Positions 51,787 to 60,708 are shown, numbered from the stretch's first letter. The stretch: 64,000 bases of DNA from Spirochaetales bacterium (GCA_024233785.1 JACKPD010000003.1:1-64000), one strand, 5' to 3'. Program-made: numbers and translations. Notes: generated by a model not told the origin, from the letters alone.

Positions 51787-52776
51787 TTATTGTATATCCT
51801 GATAAATCCTGTTTATCAGGAAAAGATCGGCTGCCGCAATTGCTGCTGCTGCCTCAATAACAGGGGGAACCCTGAGCGCAAAACTGGTATCATGCCGACC
51901 TTCCGCCTTAAGTTCTCCCATTTCTTTTTTTTCCATGTTAAATGTAATCTGCGTCTTTGCTATGCTTGATGTAGGCTTCATGGCCAGGCGGAAAAATATT
52001 TCATTTCCGTTTGTAATGCCGCCGTTGATGCCTGCATGATTGTTCGTTTCTGTTTTTCCGTTAAAAGAAATAAAATTATCGTTATGCTCGCTTCCCCTCA
52101 TTGAAGCAGCCTTGAAGCCGGACCCGAACTCAAGCCCTCTTACCCCCGGAACTGCAAATATAATATGGGCCAGGACTGATTCAAAGGAATCAAAAAAAGG
52201 CTCGCCCAAACCTTGAGTCATATTCCGGATTCTGCATTCGATAATTCCCCCCACCGAATCGTTATCGGATGCAGCTTCACTTACAGCCTTTTTGATATCT
52301 CTGCTCCCTCCTGCCTCGACAAGCTCCGCTGAAATATCAGTATCTTTAATAATTTTTTTTGCTATCACACCTGCCGCCACAAGGCCTACAGTTATACGCC
52401 CTGAAAAATGGCCGCTGCCCCTCATGTCATTGTAGCCCTTATATTTGAGATTTGACGTAAAGTCAGCATGACCGGGACGCGGCATTGCCCTGAATTTTGA
52501 ATAATCGGAAGATCTTGTATCGCTGTTGCGGAAGATAATTGCAACAGGCGCTCCGGTCGTTCTGCCGTTGAAAAAACCTGATATAACCTCAGGAATATCG
52601 CTTTCCTTCCGCGGAGTCGTGCCGTCCGCCCCTGACCTTCTGCGCGCAAGATCCTTTTCAAAATCATCATCAGTAACAGGAATTCCCGGAGGGCAGCCGT
52701 CAATAACTATGCCTGCTCCCGCTCCGTGAGATTCTCCGAAAATGGAAACCCTGAATATCCTTCCAAAACTATTCAT
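51787..52776 (-). CDS. aroC: Chorismate synthase
   Basis: 329 residues, a little shorter than the usual 350-390. Signatures GESHGAGAGIVIDGCPPGI (14-32), RPGHADFTSNLKY, RGSGHFSGR and GRHDTSFALRVPPVIEA are present with the two catalytic His. Makes chorismate from EPSP using reduced FMN. The start overlaps the aroA end by eight bases. Confidence 0.96.
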   Translation of the reverse strand: MNSFGRIFRVSIFGESHGAGAGIVIDGCPPGIPVTDDDFEKDLARRRSGADGTTPRKESDIPEVISGFFNGRTTGAPVAIIFRNSDTRSSDYSKFRAMPRPGHADFTSNLKYKGYNDMRGSGHFSGRITVGLVAAGVIAKKIIKDTDISAELVEAGGSRDIKKAVSEAASDNDSVGGIIECRIRNMTQGLGEPFFDSFESVLAHIIFAVPGVRGLEFGSGFKAASMRGSEHNDNFISFNGKTETNNHAGINGGITNGNEIFFRLAMKPTSSIAKTQITFNMEKKEMGELKAEGRHDTSFALRVPPVIEAAAAIAAADLFLINRIYQDIQ

Positions 52777-54070
52777 CTATATTTCCCCCTATACTTTTCA
52801 AATCTTCGAAAAAAGCGGGCCATGATTTGGATACCGCCTGCGCGTTCTCAATTTCAACCTTTCCGCTGCCCGCAAGAGCTGAAACAGCAAGCGCCATTGC
52901 TATCCTGTGGTCGTTATGGGAATCTCCGCTGAAACCCCTTATTCCGCTGCCGCCGGTTATCTTCATCGTTCTTCCGTCAGATTCTATCTTTACTCCGCCT
53001 TTTGCGAATTCCGTTATAAGGCTTGTTTCGCGGTCTGATTCCTTATGTTTAAGCCTTTCTGCCCCATGAATAACGGAAGTACCGCGGCAGCGGGAGGCAA
53101 GGGCCGCGAGGGGCGGAAAAAGATCGGGCGAATCTGCTGCGTCAAACTCAAAGGCGGATAGCGGTTTTCCCGGGTTTCTTGCTTCAATATACCCCTCTCC
53201 TGTTATAATATCCGCTCCGCATGCCTTGAGAACCTCCATAACGGCCCTGTCAGCCTGTTTAGAGTCTGACCTCAGGTTTACCACCCTTACCTCACCGGCA
53301 AGCGCCCCCGCGGCAAGGAGAAACGCTGCTGATGACCAGTCTCCCTCGGCTTCTATCCTGCCCGGGGATTTGTATTTCTGTCTCCCTTTTACACTGAAAA
53401 CTTCATAACCGCTGTTTTCAATGCTGCACCCGAATCTTGAGGCAAGCTCAATTGTCATGTCTATGTACGGCCTGCTTTTAAGGTTTATAACCTTTACCTC
53501 GGAATCATTGGCAGCTGCGGGAAGAGCCGCGAGAAGGCCGGTCAAAATCTGGGAGCTTAAAGATCCGTCGATAACCGCATACCCGCCCTTTAGAGGGCCG
53601 CTGATCCTTACAGGCGGAAAACCGCCGTTATCAGATATCTTTACGCCAAACGCAGAGAGCGTTTTTGTTATCATTCCGGTCGGACGGCTTACCAGGGAGC
53701 CTTCCGCCTCAAGTTCATAAGTTCCCTCCAGGAGGGAGACGACAGGAGAAAACATCCTTATGGCAAGGCCGGACTCGCCGCAGTCAAGTCTGACAATATT
53801 TTGTAAATCTCCGGGATTCTGTAATGAGGGATCCGAATACCTTTCTCTTGAGCTATTTATAATAAGTGAAGAACTCCCCCTTGAAACAGAAGCGCCGAGT
53901 TTTTCAATTATTCCAATAGCCGCAGCAACATCGCTGCAGTAATCCGGATTTAGTATTTCCGTCTCCCCGGATGCAAGCCATGAAAAAGCAACAAGTCTCT
54001 GGAGAGCGCTTTTTGATGACGGGGCCCTGATCTGTCCCCTGATTTCAGAACATGTGACTGATTTCTTCAT
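52769..54070 (-). CDS. aroA: 3-phosphoshikimate 1-carboxyvinyltransferase (EPSP synthase)
   Basis: 433 residues. Signatures: SKSALQRLVAF at the N-terminus, LDCGESGLAIRMFSPV (about 95-110), KESDRETSLITE (about 346) and DHRIAMALAVSAL (about 389). Joins shikimate-3-phosphate and PEP. Overlaps the aroE-aroK end by 26 bases. Confidence 0.96.
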   Translation of the reverse strand: MKKSVTCSEIRGQIRAPSSKSALQRLVAFSWLASGETEILNPDYCSDVAAAIGIIEKLGASVSRGSSSLIINSSRERYSDPSLQNPGDLQNIVRLDCGESGLAIRMFSPVVSLLEGTYELEAEGSLVSRPTGMITKTLSAFGVKISDNGGFPPVRISGPLKGGYAVIDGSLSSQILTGLLAALPAAANDSEVKVINLKSRPYIDMTIELASRFGCSIENSGYEVFSVKGRQKYKSPGRIEAEGDWSSAAFLLAAGALAGEVRVVNLRSDSKQADRAVMEVLKACGADIITGEGYIEARNPGKPLSAFEFDAADSPDLFPPLAALASRCRGTSVIHGAERLKHKESDRETSLITEFAKGGVKIESDGRTMKITGGSGIRGFSGDSHNDHRIAMALAVSALAGSGKVEIENAQAVSKSWPAFFEDLKSIGGNIDE

Positions 54071-55391
54071 ATATTTTTCCCGCTGCGCTCTGCGCCCCCC
54101 TTTCAGACGTATTAATTATAAGCTGCGATGTAAACCCGTAATAATCTATTCTCTCATTGTAGAGTTTTACCGCCTCTTCCATTCTCCTCTCATTGTTTAA
54201 AAGAGGCCTCGAACTGTCTGTAATCCTCGCGGCGGATATTTCAGGGGGGGAGGCAAGCCAGACAGGGAAACTGCGTTTTTTGATTATACCCCTGTTTACG
54301 CTATCCGCTACAGCTCCGCCGCCGCAGGAGATAACCTTCCCTTTTTCCTGTTCAAAGACAGTCCTGATCATGTTCCTTTCAATTTCCCTGAAACAGGCCT
54401 CTCCCCTTTTTTTGAAAATTTCAGAAATGCTCATTTTCTCTCTCTTTTCAATTTCAGAGTCAATATCTATAAAACCCCTGGATAACAGCTCCGCAAGATA
54501 TTTTCCTGTTGTGCTCTTGCCTGATCCCATAAACCCGACAAGAGAGATATTATTTATTTTTTCAGTCTCAAGATCGTCATCTCCCACAAGATCACTGAAG
54601 TTTTCAGGCAGTCTGCTGCCGGTAAAAATCTCAAACGCAAAACCAGCCTGATTAACCAGCCATTTAAGACCTGAGATTACAGAAATATCCCTGTCCGATG
54701 AGTCTCCGGCAGAAGTCCCTGCGGATAACCGGAGCGGGCTGCTTCTATAATTGGCATCAAACAGAACAGCGCCTTTTTTTATCCTGTCAGCATCAATAAT
54801 GAGCTTGTCCAGAGGGAGGGCATTGACAATTATGTCGGCTCCCCCTGCAAGAGCGTTTACATTATCAAGTTTTTCCGCCCTGCAGTTTGGAATCCATCCT
54901 GTTCTCTCTTCCGCTTTTTCAAGTGTCCTGTTAAATACTGTTACATTAAAACCCGCACGGCTCAAACCCCAGGCAGCGGCAATACCTGCGCCGCCCGCGC
55001 CCAGAACAAACGCTGTTTTTCCATTGATAATACCGGAAGCTTTTTTTACAGATTCATATACTCCCAGGTAATCTGTGTTGAATGCAGATAGACCGGGTGA
55101 GCCGGAAGCTTTTTTTACCAGCTTAAGGGTATTTGCCGCCTTCAGGCTTACTACAGCATCTTCTGCGGTATCAGATATTTCAGCCGCCTTTTCCTTGAAC
55201 GGGGATGTTACATTAAGGCCTGTTATACCGGTTATAAGAGCAGTCTCTACCGCCTCATCAAGCGTATCTGCCGCGATACGGGAATAAAATCCGTCGAGGC
55301 CCTTGTAATCCAGAAATTTCCTGAAAATTTGAGGGCTTTTACTGTGAGCGCAAGGATTTCCTGTTACTGCAAGGCGGATACTACCAGACAC
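54045..55391 (-). CDS. aroE-aroK: Fused shikimate dehydrogenase-shikimate kinase
   Basis: 448 residues. AroE part (1-255): LAVTGNPCAHSKSPQI, LNVTSPFKE, NTLK, NADP loop VLGAGGAGIAAAW. After a short linker comes AroK (about 270-445): P-loop GFMGSGKSTTG, IDIDSEIE, RGEACFREIE, SCGGGAV and SSRPLLNNE. It performs two adjacent steps, dehydroshikimate to shikimate to shikimate-3-phosphate. The GTG at 55391 has GGGGAGG at 7 bases and overlaps the aroD stop; the frame is open to 55475 but that is unsupported. Confidence 0.94.
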   Translation of the reverse strand: MSGSIRLAVTGNPCAHSKSPQIFRKFLDYKGLDGFYSRIAADTLDEAVETALITGITGLNVTSPFKEKAAEISDTAEDAVVSLKAANTLKLVKKASGSPGLSAFNTDYLGVYESVKKASGIINGKTAFVLGAGGAGIAAAWGLSRAGFNVTVFNRTLEKAEERTGWIPNCRAEKLDNVNALAGGADIIVNALPLDKLIIDADRIKKGAVLFDANYRSSPLRLSAGTSAGDSSDRDISVISGLKWLVNQAGFAFEIFTGSRLPENFSDLVGDDDLETEKINNISLVGFMGSGKSTTGKYLAELLSRGFIDIDSEIEKREKMSISEIFKKRGEACFREIERNMIRTVFEQEKGKVISCGGGAVADSVNRGIIKKRSFPVWLASPPEISAARITDSSRPLLNNERRMEEAVKLYNERIDYYGFTSQLIINTSERGAQSAAGKIYEEISHMF

Positions 55392-56028
55392 TTCCAAGCC
55401 TCCCCTGCTCGGTGAGGAGCTCATTATAATCAAGCTGCCCTGACGCTGTCGCTGTTCTTCCGGGAAGGCTTGCATAGGTAAACCAGCTGCCTGCGCTTTT
55501 GGAGAGGATTCTCACTCTTCCGCCCATTTTCCCCATACCCGCGATTATTATTCTGGCATTACTGTAATACTCCGGCAGGCTTAAAAGCCTCTCAACATGA
55601 ACGTTATTTTCAGCTGTACATGCAATTTTAACCGCGTCAGCACCATATTCAAGAGCCCTTGCTATTATTCCGTCAATATCGGACAGGGGGGGCGTTTCCT
55701 TAAAATCGTGATACGAAATAATAAGGAAAGCCTTTTCTCTGCAGAAAGATTTAACAGCGGATATAAAAGCCGGGCTCTCGGAAATATCAAGATCAACAAA
55801 CGCTGCTCCGCTTTTGACAGCCGTCTCAAGAACCGGAAGCCGTTCCTTGCCGCCGGCCGCCCCTTTGCGGTATGTCGCTATAAGTTTTTTATGGGACGAA
55901 AATATTTTTTCCGAAATAAAAGGGTCAACACGGTCCAGCAGATCAAGTCTTATTTCCGCGAAATCAAACGCGGAAGCAGCCCTGATCGCCTCCCTGTAGT
56001 CCTTTTCACCTACCGATACGCAGATCAT
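55381..56028 (-). CDS. aroD: 3-dehydroquinate dehydratase, type I
   Basis: 215 residues. Type I (Schiff base) enzyme: EIRLDLLD, catalytic His in IISYHDFKETP (about 112) and imine Lys in ADAVKIA (about 139), then GRVRILSKSAGSWFTYA. ATG at 56028 has GGAG at 6 bases inside the end of aroB, a 23-base overlap. An upstream start at 56052 is less likely. Confidence 0.94.
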   Translation of the reverse strand: MICVSVGEKDYREAIRAASAFDFAEIRLDLLDRVDPFISEKIFSSHKKLIATYRKGAAGGKERLPVLETAVKSGAAFVDLDISESPAFISAVKSFCREKAFLIISYHDFKETPPLSDIDGIIARALEYGADAVKIACTAENNVHVERLLSLPEYYSNARIIIAGMGKMGGRVRILSKSAGSWFTYASLPGRTATASGQLDYNELLTEQGRLGSVW

Positions 56029-57067
56029 CAAGAGCTCCTGTAAGTTTTTCAAGATGTATTTTCATGGAAAAAACATCTCCCGGTTTCCTGATAAAAACAA
56101 AATAAATATCGCTTTTCTCTTTCTTTTTATCATGCTGCAGGAGGTTTATTATCTGTTTTCTTTCAGTGTTTATTTCCAGATCAACTCCTGTCTTTTTAAG
56201 TAGAGCTGTTATTTTCAAATTTTCATTTTTATCAAGAAACCCCTGCGCAGTGGAAAAATCCGAAGCGAATTTAATGCCCTTAATTACAGCAATGCCATGA
56301 GGAAGTTTTTCCCCGATCTCTATGGCATGGGCAATGGTGTGGCCGAGGTTAAGTATCCGTCTCTGTCCCGATTCTCTTTCGTCATTTGCAACAACTTCAG
56401 CCTTTATCTTTATGGATTCGCTTATGAAAAAAGGGAGGAGATCTTCTCCGCCGCTTCCCGTAATTTTAATCCTGCCGGAATTATCGAGTGATACAGAATC
56501 GGACGCAGTATCAAATATTTTTCCGCCTGCTATTATGCAGTGCTTAAGTATCTCTCCCATCCCGCTTGTAATCTCTTCCGCCGGTATTGTATTTAATGTA
56601 CCGGTATCAATTATAACAAATTCAGGCTGGGTAAAAGTGCCTATAATATTTTTAGCCCCCATGAAATTTACACCGTTTTTGCCGCCTATACTGGCATCTA
56701 CCTGGGCAAGCAGGGTTGTAGAGACAAAACCGTAGGACAGTCCCCTCATATAGGTGGCAGATGCGAATCCGGTAATATCTGTTACAACACCGCCCCCGAT
56801 ACCGATTATGAGACTTCGCCTGTCAGCGCCGTACTCAAAAAGTTTTTTATAAATAAATTCAACACTTTGAAGGTTTTTGTTCTCTTCTCCCGTTTTAATA
56901 ACAATTGTTTTATATTGTTCAAAAAACTTTCCATAGTGCGAGGCCACATTATTGTCAGTAATAATTATGGTATTCCTTCCCCGGATATAGTTTTTTAAAT
57001 TTGCAGTTCTTTCCCCGATTAAAACATCAGTAGATCCCGAAGCTGCCGTTACGGTAAATTTTTCCAT
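56006..57067 (-). CDS. aroB: 3-dehydroquinate synthase
   Basis: 353 residues. NAD-binding IIIGIGGGVVTDITGFASATYMRG, DASIGGKNGVNF, and metal ligands in LNLGHTIAHAIE (about 243) are all present. Converts DAHP to 3-dehydroquinate. GGAAGGA is about 6 bases before the ATG; 15 bases after aroF. Confidence 0.96.
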   Translation of the reverse strand: MEKFTVTAASGSTDVLIGERTANLKNYIRGRNTIIITDNNVASHYGKFFEQYKTIVIKTGEENKNLQSVEFIYKKLFEYGADRRSLIIGIGGGVVTDITGFASATYMRGLSYGFVSTTLLAQVDASIGGKNGVNFMGAKNIIGTFTQPEFVIIDTGTLNTIPAEEITSGMGEILKHCIIAGGKIFDTASDSVSLDNSGRIKITGSGGEDLLPFFISESIKIKAEVVANDERESGQRRILNLGHTIAHAIEIGEKLPHGIAVIKGIKFASDFSTAQGFLDKNENLKITALLKKTGVDLEINTERKQIINLLQHDKKKEKSDIYFVFIRKPGDVFSMKIHLEKLTGALDDLRIGR

Positions 57068-57082
57068 ATCAATTCCTTCCGC

Positions 57083-57904
57083 TTAACTGTTAACTATGCT
57101 GTCATAGCTTTCTTTAAGCTGCCTTATTTTCCGGATAAGGGTTTTAAAAGCTGCCGGCGTAAGCTGCTGTGAGGCATCGCTCAAAGCTTTTGAAGGGTCA
57201 ATGTGAACTTCCAGAAGAATACCGTCCGCCCCTGATGCAACCGATGCTAAAGACATAGGGCCTATCAGGCTGAGTTTCCCGGTACCATGGGACGGGTCTG
57301 CCATTATGGGCAGATGCGTTACCTCTTTCGAAGAAGGGATAATGCTCAGGTCAAGCGTATTACGGGTGTAAGTCTCAAAAGTCCTTATCCCTCTTTCACA
57401 GAGAATAACATCAGGGTTTCCCTCCGCGAGGATATATTCCGCGCAGTTAAGCCATTCGGAAAGGGTTGAGTACATACCTCTTTTCAGAAGCACCGGTTTT
57501 TTCACCCTTCCTGCTTCCTTGAGAAGTGAAAAATTCTGCATATTCCTTGCGCCGATCTGGATAATATCAGCATATTCACATACCCATGAAACATCCCGGG
57601 CATCAACTACTTCTGTTACAATCGGCAGCCCTGTCTCTCTTTTAGCCTTATCCAGAATTTTTAATCCTTTCATTCCAAGTCCCTGAAAAGCGTAAGGCGA
57701 CGTCCTTGGCTTGAAAGCCCCGCCCCTCAGCATATCTCCCCCGGCCTCTTTTACCGCTATAGCTGTTTTTATCGTCTGTTCTTCCGTTTCAACGCTGCAG
57801 GGCCCGGCAATGACAACAAAATCACGGCCGACAGTAACATTGCCTATTTTTATTGTTGTCCTTTCTTTTTTTGCGTCAATTGACGCCAGCTTCAAATCTT
57901 TCAT
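57083..57904 (-). CDS. aroF: 3-deoxy-7-phosphoheptulonate (DAHP) synthase, type I beta-like
   Basis: 273 residues. Core barrel only: FVVIAGPCSVETEEQT, LRGGAFKPRTSPYAFQGLG, LLKRGMYST, LPIMADPSHGTG. First step of the pathway from PEP and erythrose-4-phosphate. There is no N-terminal regulatory ferredoxin-like or chorismate mutase domain, so the enzyme may lack feedback control; that fits the transcriptional attenuator found upstream. First structural gene of the operon. Confidence 0.96.
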   Translation of the reverse strand: MKDLKLASIDAKKERTTIKIGNVTVGRDFVVIAGPCSVETEEQTIKTAIAVKEAGGDMLRGGAFKPRTSPYAFQGLGMKGLKILDKAKRETGLPIVTEVVDARDVSWVCEYADIIQIGARNMQNFSLLKEAGRVKKPVLLKRGMYSTLSEWLNCAEYILAEGNPDVILCERGIRTFETYTRNTLDLSIIPSSKEVTHLPIMADPSHGTGKLSLIGPMSLASVASGADGILLEVHIDPSKALSDASQQLTPAAFKTLIRKIRQLKESYDSIVNS

Positions 57905-57942
57905 TGGTCATCTCCTAAGATTCCTGATTACAATTGCAAAAG

Positions 57943-57974
57943 AAAAAAAAAGCCGTGATCCTGTGATCACGGCT
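57943..57974 (-). terminator. Attenuator terminator of the aromatic operon
   Basis: On the minus strand a perfect 10-base stem (arms 57974-57965 and 57960-57951, loop ACAG) is followed by nine T (57951-57943), 39 bases before the aroF ATG. It sits inside the leader, so it must be conditional for the operon to be expressed. Confidence 0.88.
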
Positions 57975-57995
57975 CTGTATATAGACCTGTGTCAT

Positions 57996-58058
57996 TCAGG
58001 TTTTGTTATAAAGAGGCGTATAAAAATAATAAAAATTAACGCATTTTTTTACAATCAT
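57996..58058 (-). CDS. Leader peptide rich in Phe/Tyr (attenuation control)
   Basis: A 20-codon frame: ATG at 58058, TGA at 57996. Residues 8-17 read NFYYFYTPLY: two Phe and four Tyr, five of them consecutive (9-13). Codon order places the aromatic run just before a segment (58019-58012, ACGCCTCT) that can pair 7 of 8 with AGAGCCGT (57976-57969), the 5' arm of the terminator. Ribosome stalling for lack of charged Tyr or Phe tRNA would favour readthrough. No strong Shine-Dalgarno (AAAG 6 bases before). Too short for routine gene finding. Confidence 0.75.
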   Translation of the reverse strand: MIVKKCVNFYYFYTPLYNKT

Positions 58059-58099
58059 AATTTACTTTGTTATATCTCCAAAAACATAGTTATAATACT

Positions 58100-58128
58100 T
58101 AAATAATCTTTTTTGCTTTATTTGTCAA
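58100..58128 (-). promoter_or_regulatory. Promoter of the aromatic operon
   Basis: TTGACA (58128-58123), spacer 17 and TATTTA (58105-58100). The start near 58093 gives a leader of about 190 bases holding the peptide and attenuator. The remaining bases to 58254 are AT-rich and should carry the promoter of the divergent H1-like gene, not clearly defined. Confidence 0.65.
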
Positions 58129-58254
58129 TATCTATATATAATTAGTTTAATAATATTTTACTTTTATTTGATTTTACAATGAACTATGCTATATATTATA
58201 TATATACATTTTTTTTGATTATATTTGAAATTTTAAAGGATATAGGTGGAAGCC

Positions 58255-58944
58255 ATGGCAAAGAAAAAAACTGAAGTTAAAAAAGAAGTTATAAAAAATA
58301 AAAAACCGCTAAAGGCTGTAAAAGCTGCTAAACCGGTAAAAGCCGCAAAAACAGCTAAACCGGTAAAGGCTGTAAAAGCCGCAAAACCTGTAAAAGCGGT
58401 AAAGGAACCGCCCCAGAGAACTCTGACTGAAGAGATGAAAAAGCTTCTGCAGAAAAAAACAGCGGACGCTTATGTAGATTTTTCTGTTAAAAGTTCACTA
58501 ACTCCTGCGGAAAAAAGGATTGTTACGCGACTCTGGCTTGCAAAGACAGGTTTAAAAATTGAAGACATTAACTATGCAAGAAACAGGCACCCTTACTGGA
58601 AGAAAATAAAGATGAAGGGCGCGTCGGAAAGAACAAAGTCAAGAATGGAGAAATTTGACTTCAGTAAGGGAAAACACAAGAAATGGGGGAAAGAGGAACT
58701 GCTCGAATTTCTTGACCTTAACAGCGGCAAGGCAGACTTTGAACTGGCCGAACACTTTAAGTGTTCAATACCTGCGGTTCAGGGTGTAAGAAGGCTATAT
58801 AACCTGGCTGTCAAAATACTGGATATTGAAGGCAAAAAGAAAAATAAAACAGCGCTTCACAAGCTGATGCTTATTAATGAAAAAGCACTGAGAAACATGT
58901 ATAAGGAATTAAGCCCTGCAAAGACAAAGGCCAGAAAAAAGTAA
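58255..58944 (+). CDS. Histone H1-like basic protein with AKPVKA repeats
   Basis: 229 residues, very basic. Residues 5-60 are Lys/Ala/Pro/Val repeats (KAAKPVKAA, AKTAKPVKAVK), like the tails of bacterial H1 homologues that bind DNA without sequence preference. Residues about 70-215 form a compact charged domain (LTPAEKRIVTRLWLAKTGLKIEDINYARNRHPYWKK, ELLEFLDLNSGKADFELAEHFKCSIPAVQGVRRL) whose second half looks like a helix-turn-helix. ATG at 58255 has AGGTGG at 5 bases; GTG at 58246 is possible. Probably a nucleoid protein, specific role unknown. Confidence 0.75.
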   Translation: MAKKKTEVKKEVIKNKKPLKAVKAAKPVKAAKTAKPVKAVKAAKPVKAVKEPPQRTLTEEMKKLLQKKTADAYVDFSVKSSLTPAEKRIVTRLWLAKTGLKIEDINYARNRHPYWKKIKMKGASERTKSRMEKFDFSKGKHKKWGKEELLEFLDLNSGKADFELAEHFKCSIPAVQGVRRLYNLAVKILDIEGKKKNKTALHKLMLINEKALRNMYKELSPAKTKARKK

Positions 58945-59008
58945 CACACCTGCTGCAGTAATTAAGCCTGGAAAAAGACTCACTTAAAAACATTGTCATA
59001 AACGAACA

Positions 59009-59031
59009 GACATATTATCTTTTTATATGTC
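59009..59031. repeat. Inverted repeat GACATAT-N9-ATATGTC
   Basis: 7-base perfect arms in the 154-base gap before the nucleotidyltransferase gene; possible operator. Confidence 0.3.
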
Positions 59032-59098
59032 AGAAGGAAGTGACAGGAAAAGAGGGTTCCGGCTGGCTGTTAAATAACACAATTACGCAGGAGAGACA

Positions 59099-59812
59099 AT
59101 GACAATCAATAATCCCCAAAAAGAAGTGCAGGAAAGGGTTCTGCCGCTAATAAAAGAATGTTTTGAGAATAACCTTAAATCTGTAATTTTATACGGCAGC
59201 GCGGCAACTGGTTCTTTCAGCAGTAAATATTCAGATATCAATCTGCTGATCCTTCCTGAACAGAATAATTATAATTCTCTTATGGAATTCGGGAAAAAAG
59301 GGAAGAAAATAATCAAAAAATACAGAATCACGACACTTGTTTTATCTGTTGATGATTTTATCAACTCTGCAGATGTTTTCCCGATGGAATACCATGATAT
59401 CGCAGACCGCCATATAACAATTTTCGGCGATGATATTGTTGAAAAACTGTCCATTACCCGTACAAACATACGGCATCAGCTGGAGGAGAGGCTTAGAGGG
59501 CTTTCCAACCAGATTAAACAGTCAATTATAAACAGCGGCGGGAGCAGAATAACCTTGAGGGCAAATATGAGGTTTATTCCAGTAGCCGTAAAAACAATAC
59601 TTCGTGCAGCGCTTCGTCTAAAAGGGATCAAAGCAGAAGTTTTACAGGGAGAAATGGTTTTTTCTGAGGCGGAAAAAGTCTTTGGCGCTGATTTATCAGG
59701 ATGTCTTAAGTTAACAGGAAAGGACAAAGAAAAAGATATCTTCACACTGGCGGCAGTTTTACTTACGGGCATTGATAAAATAACATCAGTGATAGATTCA
59801 ATGGATAATTAA
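59099..59812 (+). CDS. Nucleotidyltransferase-fold protein
   Basis: 237 residues. N-terminal polymerase-beta-like nucleotidyltransferase motif LYGSAATGSFSSKYSDINLLIL (about 33-54) with GS and D-x-N rather than D-x-D, so the second metal ligand is Asn and activity is uncertain. The C-terminal half is helical. GGAG is 5-6 bases before the ATG. Only two bases separate it from the TPM gene, so it shares a transcript with TPM and LemA, an unusual partner. Confidence 0.75.
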   Translation: MTINNPQKEVQERVLPLIKECFENNLKSVILYGSAATGSFSSKYSDINLLILPEQNNYNSLMEFGKKGKKIIKKYRITTLVLSVDDFINSADVFPMEYHDIADRHITIFGDDIVEKLSITRTNIRHQLEERLRGLSNQIKQSIINSGGSRITLRANMRFIPVAVKTILRAALRLKGIKAEVLQGEMVFSEAEKVFGADLSGCLKLTGKDKEKDIFTLAAVLLTGIDKITSVIDSMDN

Positions 59813-59814
59813 AT

Positions 59815-60609
59815 ATGAAAACATCCGGAAACAAAATAAATATATTTCTGCTGCTGCTGATTTTAGCTTTACCTGCATATATATCAGCACAGATCCCCAA
59901 AAGCAGCGGATTTGTAACAGACCTTGCAGGTGTAATAAACAGCAGCGATAAAGAGATGATTGAGGCCGCGGCGGCAGAAATCAGGGATAAAACAGGCGCT
60001 GAAATAGCGGTTTTGACAGTTAAAACTATAGAGCCTTACGCTTCTATTGAGGAATTTGCGCTTGAAACTGCATCTGAATGGGGAATCGGGGAAAAGGGAA
60101 AGGACAACGGCGTACTTATCGCTGTAAGCACAGGAGAGAGAAAGCTGAGGATTGAGGTTGGCTACGGCCTTGAAGGGGCAATCCCTGACGGCCTTGCAGG
60201 TTCCATAATGGATGATTATATGATTCCGTACCTGCGCAATAATGATTACAGCAGCGGCCTTAAAACCGGCTTTATCGCTGTGGCTTCGATTGTCGCAAAA
60301 GAATACAATATTGAAATTGAAGGGAGCAGCTACAGGGAATCGATTCAATCCATGCAGACTCAAAGAAACAGATCAGGTGACAGCGGCGGCGGCCTGTCAA
60401 TAATCTTTGTCCTTTTTGTGCTGTTCATAAGCGGCGGCAGAATATTCTGGCCGCTGTTATTTCTTTCAGCAATGTCGGGAAGAAGAGGCTACGGCGGCGG
60501 CTTCGGCAGCAGCTTCGGAAGGGGCGGCGGATTTTCCGGAGGAGGAGGATTTTCCGGCGGTTTCGGCGGCGGCGGCTTCGGAGGCGGCGGCGCATCGAGA
60601 GGATTTTAA
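59815..60609 (+). CDS. TPM-domain membrane protein with Gly-rich tail (YgcG family)
   Basis: 264 residues. Signal peptide (about 1-24), TPM domain (about 30-165: GFVTDLAGVINSSDK, GAEIAVLTVKTIEPYASIEEFA, GKGKDNGVLIAVS, LRIEVGYGLEGAIPDG), one helix (about 190-215) and a tail almost wholly Gly, Phe and Ser (GGGFSGGGGFSGGFGGGG). These proteins are usually paired with LemA, as here, and are linked to envelope or photosystem-type protein quality control in other groups. Confidence 0.9.
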   Translation: MKTSGNKINIFLLLLILALPAYISAQIPKSSGFVTDLAGVINSSDKEMIEAAAAEIRDKTGAEIAVLTVKTIEPYASIEEFALETASEWGIGEKGKDNGVLIAVSTGERKLRIEVGYGLEGAIPDGLAGSIMDDYMIPYLRNNDYSSGLKTGFIAVASIVAKEYNIEIEGSSYRESIQSMQTQRNRSGDSGGGLSIIFVLFVLFISGGRIFWPLLFLSAMSGRRGYGGGFGSSFGRGGGFSGGGGFSGGFGGGGFGGGGASRGF

Positions 60610-60708
60610 GTTTTTGCAATAATATGTTTTTCTCTCGCCGGATGCAGGAATACATGCGGCAACAGGGGAAAAGATAATTATATATAATCAAGGAGAAGAC
60701 AGATAAAA

